Source: Cristatella mucedo (taxonomy: Eukaryota > Bryozoa > Phylactolaemata > Cristatellidae). From it: a stretch of DNA of 64,000 nucleotides. The position numbers were made by a program, and so were the translations under genes. The notes under the pieces are model-generated. The model ran no database searches and was not told where the DNA came from. It saw only the letters and a list, made by a program, of their open reading frames with translations. The stretch lies in assembly GCA_009760855.2 (NCBI GenBank), contig WPIO01000006.1, forward strand, positions 11,557,501 through 11,621,500, written 5' to 3'. Shown one piece after another: positions 55,815 to 64,000 of the stretch; position 1 is the first letter of the stretch; the number at the start of each line of letters is the position of its first letter.

Positions 55815-56160
55815 TAATGATAATAATTCATTTGTTTAGCGCCTTCGGTGAACTTAATATTTGTTTACGTACTTAACACGCGCTTAAAGGAAAGCTTGTC
55901 AGTGTGGTAAGTAAAATCTTGCCCCGAGTCAGAACCAATATGCACACAAAGAACAAAGGACAGTTCACACGGACCCAGCGAATACCTCGAGGAAAGGGTG
56001 CGTTTTTGTTTCCATTTAGATGCCATCAGGTCAAGGGATGTCGTGACGTTAGTCGGGAGTGAGTCAGAGGCTTTAGGAGTATACGAACTAAAGGCAGAGT
56101 CGGCAGATTACGAGGTCTGGCCTGATTGAGAAGTGGTTCTGATAACCAGGCTTGAGAGAG
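55815..56160 (-). mobile_element. LINE A 3' end, old
   Basis: AATAATTCATTTGTTTAGCG tail, a decayed hairpin, TTCACACGGACCCAGCGAAT (GGGTCC block), then the coding end at 55,995-56,100 (GATGCCATCAGGTCAAGGGA, TTAGGAGTATACGAACTAAA). Confidence 0.7.
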
Positions 56161-56174
56161 AGAGAGTGAAGGAC

Positions 56175-56365
56175 ACTGTGAATGCTGCCACTAACTATAC
56201 TTGCATGCTGACCCTGTGCATGTCACCACTAACCATTTTATTCTTGTAGTTTATTGAGCATGCTTCCACTAACTATTCGATCGCGCTTCCTTTGCAGCAA
56301 ATGTAAAAGTGGCTAGAAAGAGATTGAGTTCTCTGAGGGTACCATATCAAATGTATTTTTATTAC
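56175..56365 (+). mobile_element. LINE A 3' tail
   Basis: AATGCTGCCACTAACTATAC, CATGTCACCACTAACC, AGCAAATGTAAAAGTGGCTA (mutated hairpin arm), GAGATTGAGTTCTCTGAGGG. Opposed in orientation to the copy ending at 56,160. Confidence 0.8.
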
Positions 56366-56369
56366 TAAG

Positions 56370-56710
56370 GAGCCTAAAAATGAATGATAAACTTTGAAGA
56401 CAGTATGCTCTTTGATGGGTAGCCAGAGCGGATCGGGGAGAAGGAATATGGCAATTGCGACATTTGCTAAAGACGAGTATTGAGTAGGCAAGCGCTCGCG
56501 GTTCAGAGCTCAAAGGTATGGATGATCCAGATCAATCATTCTGCAGCCAGCCAATTTTAGAGTTGCAGCAGAATTCCTATCGCTGATTTCGCTAGTCACC
56601 AGCCATAGCACTCCTATAAGGGCTTAGCCACGAGTCTGCACGTCATTTTGTCGTAATCCAGTTTCAACGCTAGTTAAAACGTCAGGGAGTAAGTTAGGGA
56701 CTGACGCCAA
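56370..56710. other. Unassigned interval
   Basis: Positions about 56,380-56,480 resemble the antisense LINE A LHWLPVKQRI region (GGGTAGCCAGAGCGGATCGG) but are too decayed for exact limits. Confidence 0.3.
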
Positions 56711-56716
56711 TTCAAA

Positions 56717-56902
56717 ATGTCTACCCGTGAATTGACAGGTGCATCCGCGTTCGTGTTACTTTGCTGTCACGCAGATCTCAAGTGTTTCACTTTTCTAATG
56801 TTATGCTGCTCAGGTGTCTTGGGTGGACTTTCCAGTGCTGGAGTAGCTGCCCTATTGCTGGTGGAATTTATGTGTAAGCACTGTTACTTGCTAAGCAAAT
56901 AA
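56717..56902 (+). CDS. Small hydrophobic ORF, unrecognised
   Basis: A 61-codon frame begins at ATG 56,717. It is rich in hydrophobic and cysteine residues (SAFVLLCCHADLKCFTFLML, then GVLGGLSSAGVAALLLVEFM), suggesting one or two membrane segments. An AATAAA overlaps its stop codon, and a donor-like GTAAGC lies at 56,873. It could be a short membrane protein exon or chance. No family recognised. Confidence 0.2.
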   Translation: MSTRELTGASAFVLLCCHADLKCFTFLMLCCSGVLGGLSSAGVAALLLVEFMCKHCYLLSK

Positions 56903-56904
56903 AC

Positions 56905-57195
56905 CCGTTTAATTCGTTATCCCGACACCAGGAACCCGTTCGGAAAGGCTAAATCTATTCGTGACAGCCACTGCCTTCACCGTAAATATCAAACCGAATG
57001 CTTTGAGGACAAATACACTGTCACAGTCTCCATTAACACTATAGAAGCTGGCGGCAGCAGGAGCCTATACTCATACTAGTACCGACACTGCACATTTTTC
57101 GTGAACAATCTGGACGTGCGGTGCTAGCTGTGATTGACAGACACATCAGCATCCAAAAGCTTCAGTGTTATACTTGCTTGCTTTCGTCACTGTAC
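56905..57195. other. Unassigned interval
   Basis: Nothing recognised. Confidence 0.3.
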
Positions 57196-57199
57196 CTCT

Positions 57200-57560
57200 G
57201 ACAAGCAGCTCTTGCAGTGAGTTCTAAAGCGTCTGGAAATTAATTTGTTTTCTTGGGTTGCTAAAAAACAAGGGTTCTGTCTTAGGCGGCCGTCTTTTCA
57301 CTAAGCATACACTCACCCAGGCCGATGCCATCTGCAAACACAATACTGCCTTTCAGTCCCATACGGTTGACAGCCAGCTCACACTTGTTTCGACACTTCT
57401 AAGCTTTACTCATTACCGAACTCAATCGATTCCCTTACACCTTGTACTCTTGTTAAGGAGATTCACGTTTGGATGTCTACTAACTTTCTTAAGCTTGGCG
57501 ATGATGAAACTTTGTGAGCCGGTAATCAAGGCGTAGTATTCCAAAATGGCTTGCCATTCG
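57200..57560 (+). pseudogene. LINE A reverse transcriptase palm relic
   Basis: Contains KGSVLGGRLFTKHTLTQADA (motif B region; compare QGSVLGPLLF...LPLADV), CKHNTAFQSHTVDSQLTL where the YADD box has decayed to VDSQL, and EIHVWMSTNFLKLGDD (compare WMAVNFLKLNDD). Nearly open over 90 codons, but the catalytic aspartates are lost. Confidence 0.7.
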
Positions 57561-57685
57561 AGTAGTAGCAGCACACACTTAATCTCGCTAGCAATAGCCT
57601 ACCTCGTTGCTACTCCTACGTGGTCGCATGCACTCTTCTCTCTCACACCATTTGCTCCTCAGCATCTGGTCCTGTCTCACGTCCT

Positions 57686-57832
57686 GCGAATAATAATAAT
57701 AATAATTCACTTGATAAAGCGCCCTCAGAGAACTTAATCTCTCTCTAGGCGCTTTACATTTGCTGTAAAGTGAAATGCAATTGAATGGTTAGTAAAATCA
57801 TGCTTGAAAAAACAAACGAAATGAATAATGTG
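57686..57832 (-). mobile_element. LINE A 3' tail, well preserved
   Basis: (AAT)n, perfect hairpin AAAGCGCC...GGCGCTTT, TTTGCTGTAAAGTGAAATGC and GGTTAGTAAAATCATGCTTG. About 147 bp, 5' truncated. Confidence 0.9.
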
Positions 57833-57834
57833 AA

Positions 57835-58135
57835 CATAAATTTGAAATCTGTTAGCGATCAAGCGTTCAACTCGCGTGCACCAAAAGTCTGGAGCTGGCT
57901 TCTGGGTCCGGTCACTACCTGAACATCGCATGCTTGCATCGTTCACTCCAGTCTCAGCCAGCTCTCTGTGACGCATCTTCTCCTGTCTGCTCTCCCTTCA
58001 GCTGCGCCCCGCCCCCAGACACGTGATTTCTTGTTAGCTGTGCAAACAGGCAAACAGCATTTATTCTTTCTTGAGGAGCTGGCTTTTGTGCAGCCTACGT
58101 GTAATGGTGCGCGAAAAAGGATCATCTACGCCTCG
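57835..58135. other. Unassigned interval
   Basis: Nothing recognised. Confidence 0.3.
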
Positions 58136-58138
58136 ACT

Positions 58139-58285
58139 GTTCACACACACACACACACTGCGAGTGCTGCTGCTCTGCTAATGCTGGTGTATGCAAAGTA
58201 CAGCAGCAGCAGCAGCAGCGTCGAAGGCTGCTGCTGCTGCTGCTGCAGCTACGAGGGAGACCGGCAGCAGCAGCTGCAGCAGCTA
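58139..58285. repeat. Short (CA)n and (CAG/CTG)n repeats
   Basis: CA units at 58,143-58,159; CAG units at about 58,201-58,219; CTG units at about 58,229-58,246; CAG units at about 58,264-58,282. The CAG and CTG tracts are inverted relative to each other and can pair into a hairpin. Confidence 0.85.
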
Positions 58286-58289
58286 GCCA

Positions 58290-58590
58290 CCAACTCACTC
58301 CTCGGGTAGCCAACTTCCTGGCCTCAAGTGCAGTCGCAGGCTAACCTGGCGCTGCACCGCTTTACTCAGCCAGCTGCCGGCTGCCCTACATGTGGCTGGT
58401 GGCGGTGCACCGTGTCCAGTCTCGAGCAGGCCTCCCAGACAGCCGCTGGCATGAACCCCTGCTGATTCAATTAAAGCCGATAATGACACCTGGTCCAGCA
58501 GAGCTGCCGGACATCGGTGGCTATTTCACAAGAGCTTCCTGGTTGCCACACACCGACCACCTCTATCCAGTCTGGACTCGATTGCAGCTG
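58290..58590. other. Unassigned interval
   Basis: Nothing recognised. Confidence 0.3.
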
Positions 58591-58593
58591 TCT

Positions 58594-58723
58594 GTCGGCC
58601 AACCTTGCTTGCTATGACCGTCGGCCAACCTTGCTTGCTATGACCGTCGGCCAACCTTGCTTGCTATGACCGTCGGCCAACCTTGCTTGCTATGACCGTC
58701 GGCCAACCTTGCTTGCTATGACC
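58594..58723. repeat. 26-bp minisatellite, 5 perfect copies
   Basis: A 26-bp unit (GTCGGCCAACCTTGCTTGCT followed by ATGACC) occurs five times head to tail from 58,594 without visible mismatch. No tandem open frame covers it. Confidence 0.95.
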
Positions 58724-58724
58724 G

Positions 58725-59335
58725 GGCGACCGACACTAGTACCCGTAGCTGCACGAGGCTGCGATGTGCGATGCGCAAAGACCAGAAGCTCGAAATTGGC
58801 CAACGATAGCGACACAGTGCAGCTACCACTAGTAGCGCTGCTAGCAAGTAGCGCTACTAGCAAGTAGCACCGTACTAGAGAGAGCACGGACAATATTACG
58901 GCCAGCATGCTGCTACTACGACAGGTGACTTCCAGCCGACTCTCCACAAGGCTTACAGCGGGTCAAGCTCAGCACAAGGACTCACCGACAAGCAGACCGT
59001 TGCTCCAAGAGCGAGCAACCACAGTCAGGCCTTGCATAGTAGTAGCCAGATTTTAAGTCAGACAATAATCACTTTCGTACATAAATACACTGCTGCTCAT
59101 CAGCATCGGCTTATCTCGGCTATTTCATAAGCGGCTCAGTTCTAATTCAGCGGAAACATCAAAGTTCGTAATCGAGGTTTAGCTGTCAAGCTGATAGTTC
59201 TTAATCACGAGGCATTGCAGCCTGATGCTGCTGCCAGAACTGCCCGAGCTCGGGCAGAGGCGGTGCATCTAAAGTTCGTGCTGACTTCTGAGCTGAGGCC
59301 TTACTCCTCCGGCAAGTAGTAACAGTGATAGAGAG
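58725..59335. other. Unassigned interval
   Basis: A local echo TAGTAGCGCTGCTAGCAAG / GTAGCGCTACTAGCAAG lies at about 58,831-58,866. Otherwise nothing recognised. Confidence 0.3.
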
Positions 59336-59337
59336 AT

Positions 59338-60856
59338 AACAATAATAATACTAATAATACGAATAATGCACTTGATAAAGCGCCCTCAGAGAACTCAATC
59401 TCTTTCTAGGCGCTTCACATTTGCTGCAAAGGGAAATGCAATTGAATGGTGAGTAATATCATGCTTGATAAACAAACAGCTTGAATAACATGATTAGGGG
59501 CGACATGTACAGGTTCAGCATATAAATGTGGTTAGTGGCAGCATGCAAAGTGTCAGCACGCATAAGCACATCAAGGACGAATCTCAGGGACCCACTAAAT
59601 GCTGTCCTAAATAGGTGTGTTTTAAGTTCTTTTTAAATGTGGTTAAGTCAGGGGATGTTCTGACGCAAGTCGGGAGGGAGTTCCAGGCTTTGGGAGCATA
59701 CGAACTAAATGCCCGGTCTCCAAAGGATTTGAGGTTTGTACGAGGTATTGGTAGACTGTTGGATTCCGAAAAGCGGGTGGTACGATGCTTGGCCTGATGG
59801 GGAGTCGATCTGAGAGATAGGCTGGAGCCAAAGAATGAAATGACCTAAAAGTGAGTGACAAAACCTTGAAGTCAATCCGTTGCTTGACTGGCAGCCAGTG
59901 CAGGTCGGCGAGAAGTGGTGTGATGTGGCAACTGCGACGCTCCCAACAGACAAGCCTAGCTGCAAACTTTTGCACCAGCTGCAATCGCCTGATCGCACAT
60001 GCCGGTAGGCCAGTAAGCAACGAGTTGCAGAAGTCAAGACGGGACGCCGAGCTGGTTTGGTCTAGCGGTTAAGGTGCTCGCCCCGACCAAGGTCTGACCG
60101 AGGTCGTGGGCTCGAGCCCCGAGGCACATGTGAAGCGCCTGAATAGAGATTAAGTTCTCTTAGGGCGCTATATAAATGAATTATATATTTTTTATATTTT
60201 ATGTCACGAATGCATGGACCAACTTAGACGTGGTATCAATATTTAAACAAGCCCGAAATTTAGCAATGTTGTGTAGCTGAAGGTAGGCAGACTTGACTGT
60301 GGAGCTGAAGAGGTGGTCTAATGAGAGGTCACTTTGGAACATGACACATAGATTTCGAGCTGATTCAACTGGAGACATACCGGCAGAGCCAATTTGGAGC
60401 ATCAGCCTTTCCAATCTCTGAATCACACTGGGTTTGCCCATAACTAGTAAGTTAGTGTTATCATCGTTTAATTTTAGAAAATTTACTGCCATCCATGTGC
60501 GGATGTCGTCAATACATGCAGCAAGTGAGTTGAGAGAATTCGAGGTGCTCGAAGGCTGGGAGGATCAAAGCAAAGGTACAACTGAGTGTCATCCGCATAG
60601 AAGTGAAAGCCTAGATTGTGCTTGGCAATCACATCAGCAAGAGGGAGAGTATAAACCGTGAAAAGAACCAGACCTAGCACGGAGTCCTGAGGTACCCCAT
60701 ATTTCAGAGGTATCTCGGATGATCTTTGTCCATTCACGTCAATACTCTGGAGTCTCCCGCCGAGATAGGACCTGAACCATTGCAGAGCAGTGCCAGTGAT
60801 GCCCAGGCGAGATGAGAGGCGGTCTAGAAGAACTTTGTGATCGATAGTATCAGAGA
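59338..60856 (-). pseudogene. LINE A, longest copy (reverse transcriptase to 3' tail)
   Basis: In - strand order: TIDHKVLLDRLSSRLG at the truncated 5' end, QWFRSYLGGRLQSIDVNG, GVPQDSVLGLVLFTVYTLPL (motif B), FHFYADDTQLYLCFDP (active-site YADD intact), HGWQ...MAVNFLKLNDDNTNLL, SARNLCVMFQSDLSLDHLFS, then, after a SINE, KFAARLVCWERRSCHITPLL, DLHWLPVKQRIDFKVLSLTF and APAYLSDRL, followed by the 3' UTR, hairpin and (ATT)n at 59,338. An L2/CR1-type non-LTR reverse transcriptase, which primes on nicked chromosomal DNA. Frameshifts and the SINE inactivate it, and the N-terminal endonuclease is missing. Confidence 0.9.
60045..60201 (+). mobile_element. SINE family B inserted in LINE A, complete
   Basis: GAGCTGGTTTGGTCTAGCGG head with A box, B box GTGGGCTCGAGCCCC, GAAGCGCCTGAATAGAGA...TCTTAGGGCGCTATATAAAT hairpin and an AT-rich tail. 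It interrupts LINE A between two adjacent coding positions. No target duplication longer than a base or two is evident. It must be younger than the host LINE copy. Confidence 0.9.
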
Positions 60857-60859
60857 TTC

Positions 60860-61260
60860 GAGCCACTTGGTGTGAAAGAGCAATTCGGAGTCTTTGAGCC
60901 CTTGCGATCGTGCTGCCGGTCATCGAGCCATAACAACACATGCAAATACATATCGCATTCAAATGGATAGATCACTCGGAGCGGTGGTTGGTTGGGTGGG
61001 TGGGTTAGTGTAGGGGGGGGGTGAGAGTGGAGAGTGGAAAAAGCCAGGGCAAGAAGCTGCAGTCTTTGGTTTTCTGGATCAATGCACTGACCAGCAGCAA
61101 TGCACAAAAACCATCATTTCTATAACTCCCAGCTTAGGGCTATGGCTATCATCTCACAGTCTACTGAATGCATCTTTCTACAAAGAGCACCAAATATCCC
61201 CCACTGACGTTTTCAGCATTTCTCTAGAGAATAATTTGTAGCCATTGAGCTTCCCGTAAT
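60860..61260. other. Unassigned interval
   Basis: Nothing recognised apart from a short G run near 61,013. Confidence 0.3.
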
Positions 61261-61264
61261 GTAT

Positions 61265-62625
61265 GCTTCTCCTGCATGTACAGTGTATGTAGGTACTATA
61301 TGCACGCACCTCCATCTGTGACCCAGAAAAGTCACGAAGACTTTGCGGGTGCAAAGCTGGAGCTTATTATGTAACACATTCTCTATGCTTAAGCGGTTTT
61401 TGGTGCGCTTACGGTAGCCTACAGACTCCATCTCATGAAGAAAAGAGAGATTGAGAAGCATAACTGCATCAGGGGTGCATTCAAGGAATTGGGTAGCACG
61501 CAAGTACCAGGCTGTGCAGGACGATTGGAAAGGATGCGCTACTGTCGGCTGTAAGGGGAGGAGCCGTCGTCGCCTAAGAATTGGGGAAGTGAGTTCCACA
61601 GTGTAGGACTTGCAGCTCAAAAGCTTCTGTTTCCAACTGTCTTAAAACCAGGAAATAGAACTGCTAATGAATCGACCTTAGAAAACCTGAGGGTACGAGG
61701 AGGAGCCAGAAATAGCTGTAAGAGTTAAGTTAGTTATGAAGAAGCCAAGCCTGGGCAAACATAATGCCCGGGCAAGCCTGGGCAGGCATTGCCGGTCAGA
61801 GTCCAAGGAGCTTTGCTCTACATCTGTCGATCAACCGTCGGTGCTTTATCAGTAAAGATGACACGCGGCTGAATTCTTATAAATTTTTTTTTAACAGTCT
61901 TGCCAAAAAGCCATATTTATGTATCTCACCAGCTCCGGAGGCTCAGTGGCCTCAGTTTCGTTTGTCCGGCCAACTGAATTACTGCAGTCCAGTCTAGACA
62001 GAACAATGTGGGAGTCAGTAGTTTGGTTCTGAGCAGCCACCACTGAAGGTAGTCACTAATTTTCTAATAGAGATCGAACACGGGACGTAGCCGTAGCAGT
62101 GTTCTTCTGAATGCACCCTTTAGCATCAAGTACTTGTAAATGAGAAAGCCTAAATTCCAAGCATGTGCTGTGGTTGCACAGTACCACCAACAAATGAATG
62201 AGCAGAGTCGCTCATTCCAGCCTCACGTTTAGGATGTCCTGTGAGTAGGAATTCGGTTGAATCATTGTTTATGCTTAAGGAAATTGTCGAAAATCCACGA
62301 TCGAATGTCTGCAAGCAGGCATTCGGTTTATCTGTTGCAGCAGCTCATGACGGTGGTTTAAATGACAAGTGCAGCTGGGTGTCGTCATGGCTGAAGAAAC
62401 AGCCAAAGCCAAAGCGATGGACTAGCTTTCTTCTCAGAGGCCACACATACATGGAGGGCAGTAAAAGGCCAAGATCAGGTCCTTGTGAAACTACCCATGT
62501 CTGCTTGGTGAAACGTGACCACAATACGACACAGGCAAAACACGGTCATACAAATACAATCTTAGCAAGGGTAGTGCTGTATACCCCCCAGACCGGTCTT
62601 TGTTCTTAATTCTTCAATGACGTTA
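61265..62625 (-). pseudogene. LINE B, longest copy, decayed
   Basis: In - strand order: a GPDLGLLL block (motif B end), HDDTQLHLSF (decayed YADD box), a LNYCSPV-type block near 61,980, then a stretch with deletions near 61,750, LRFSKVDSLAVLF, TLWNSLPQFLGDD, FLECTPDAVMLLNLSFL and the 3' UTR near 61,320. It establishes that family B also has an L2/CR1-type reverse transcriptase with a DDTQL box. Many stops. Confidence 0.65.
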
Positions 62626-62639
62626 GTAGTACTCGTAAT

Positions 62640-62880
62640 AATAATAATGTAATGTATCTCCGTCTGTAACTCCACAAAGTCATAAAGACCATGTGGGTGT
62701 TACGCAGGAGAGTTTTGTATAGCGCACTCATAGCCTAAGCGGAACCGAGAGAAATTGAGGAGCACATCTAAGTCAGTAGGGCAGTTGAGGAAGAAATTAG
62801 CACGGAAGTAGCAGCACAGGCCGGCCGGAAAGTCGGATTTGCCACAGTCGGCAGCGGGAGAGAGGAAAGCAGGTCAGCTG
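62640..62880 (-). mobile_element. LINE B 3' end
   Basis: Tail AATAATAATAATGTAATG, then GTATCTCCGTCTGTAACTCC, CATAAAGACCATGTGGGTGT and the coding end to about 62,880 with a small deletion. It abuts the 5' side of the previous LINE B copy in the same orientation. Confidence 0.8.
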
Positions 62881-62889
62881 GTTGTTTAT

Positions 62890-63230
62890 AACATGTACAG
62901 TGTCAGAGCAAACAGGCATACCAACAGCTTTTCTCTAGGACGCAGCAAAGGATATGAGGAACAGGTAGGTTTTCAGCTATGTTTTAGTGTCTTCAAATTA
63001 GGATCTGACGCGATGTCGGCTTGCGGGACTTCCGTGCTTTGGAAGCATACTAACTGAAGTTGCTCATCACAATTTTGGTAAGCTTGTTGGCGGTACAACG
63101 AACCGAGCAGAGTCAGAAGAACATTTCGTGCCACAGAAGTGAAGGCGGAAGATTAGGAGGTCATTCCGCTAGGTATGCTGGAGCAAGAGAATGAAGGAAT
63201 CTCAAGGTGAAGTTGTCTGGATTGTTCTAT
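62890..63230 (-). pseudogene. Fragment of another LINE reverse transcriptase C-terminus
   Basis: The - strand shows decayed HSLAPAYLAE-like, RIDFK-like and YASKARKSRKP-like blocks parallel to the LINE A/B C-terminus but at greater distance. May be a third lineage or a very old LINE A copy. Confidence 0.4.
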
Positions 63231-63234
63231 CGGA

Positions 63235-64000
63235 GCAAGCGCTCAGTTACCAGGTCGCACACTCTTGCACTCGTCGCTGCATCTTCGCAAGGATCCGTCG
63301 AGCAGCAAGCAATATTTGCCAGTTTACCTAGTAAATACGTAGCAAACAGTGCTTTATCCTGTAACTGTGTCCTGCACACAGAATCCTGTAGCTTGCATTT
63401 ACCAAGGTGCCGATTAGATGGCTTGGTAGCAGCACAGCACCGATAGGGCTCGCTGTGCCCACTCCCAGTGTTGCTTACCCTCCCCCTTCGGCGAATGCTG
63501 TTGCATCTGCGCACCGATGCAGCTTGCAAGCAATCAGCCGCATCACAAGAAGCAGGATATACCATCACCCTGCAGATAACAGCACCAGGCTGGCGCCCCG
63601 TCAGGCACCTTCTAGCCAGTGGCAACCGGTGCCAGTCGGTGACACAGCCACCACCAGCTGGTGGCCCACAGCTGTCCTGCATCCATCCGGCCTGCCAGTT
63701 ATTAGTTGCCAGTGCTGGGAAGTGGGGGGGGGGAGGGAAGCGGGCGAAGGTCGAGAGTAACCGACTGGTGCACAACTTCGAGAGCTGTGCGCCAGCAAAT
63801 AGCTGCTGCTTTTCGCAGCAGCCTAGGGAGGGAGGGGGAGAGATAAGCTGTTCTGTCCTGTCTACTCGTACTACCGGCCAGCCATCACCACTGCCATCTT
63901 GCGTAACCAGCTTTGCAGCTGTCATGCGCCAGCTCGTTGGGTGCTGCTACTGATGCTGCTGCTGTGCCCCTGCTGTCCGAGGCTTCGGCTGTGCCAGCTG
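63235..64000. other. Unassigned terminal interval
   Basis: A 232-codon - strand frame (63,227-63,925) overlaps 117- and 161-codon + strand frames. No domain is recognised in any. Contains a G run at 63,724-63,732. Could hold an exon of a gene beyond the window, but I cannot support a call. Confidence 0.3.

Noticed and set aside
63227-63925. 232-codon - strand frame near the window end
   Set aside because: Overlapping frames of similar length on the other strand and no recognised domain or splice pattern.

Overview
This window looks like a repeat-rich animal (metazoan, probably invertebrate) nuclear genome with roughly balanced base composition. It has no operons, long (GA)n/(CT)n microsatellites, CpG-dense patches, tRNA-headed SINEs and many broken LINE copies. 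There is no bacterial-type coding density. Most long open frames are by-products of GC-rich or simple-repeat DNA, or fall inside transposable elements. I cannot name the species.

The best host gene lies on the + strand between about 16.0 and 20.9 kb. It is a Ly6/uPAR (three-finger) GPI-anchored protein of the quiver/Sleepless type, split over at least two exons (17,234-17,396 and 20,628-20,863) that join in matching phase. The combined domain has ten cysteines and ends in a CxC...CN motif plus a hydrophobic GPI-signal tail. A signal-peptide exon is proposed at 16,011-16,181. The roughly 3.2 kb intron carries CAG and GA repeats, a SINE and LINE fragments. A second, much weaker host-gene candidate is a pair of short + strand exons at 50,835-51,133, ending in a stop with an overlapping polyadenylation signal.

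Most of the rest is mobile DNA. LINE family A (L2/CR1-like reverse transcriptase) is present in more than twenty pieces on both strands. Its 3' end folds into an AAAGCGCC...GGCGCTTT hairpin followed by (ATT)n. LINE family B is a related but distinct lineage with a TACAT-type tail. SINE family B has a tRNA-like head and a 3' end that copies the LINE A hairpin, so LINE A probably mobilises it. SINE family C has a different tRNA-like head and an unrelated body. Broken hAT-superfamily transposases lie at 24.8, 35.6 and 38.0-39.9 kb. Two LTR-like sequences lie at 22.1 and 47.2 kb.

Layout: 0-5 kb, mostly unassigned DNA plus a SINE/LINE composite at 1.1-1.7 kb; 5.5-7.6 kb, a CpG-dense block that may be a promoter region; 7.6-16 kb, minisatellites, GA arrays, SINEs and a LINE B copy; 16-21 kb, the Ly6 gene; 21-23 kb, a second CpG-dense block with an LTR-like element; 23-49 kb, nested LINE, SINE, hAT and LTR relics; 49-59 kb, CT arrays, the putative two-exon gene, LINE tails and a 26-bp minisatellite; 59-63.2 kb, the longest LINE A and LINE B copies, both on the - strand; 63.2-64 kb, unassigned.
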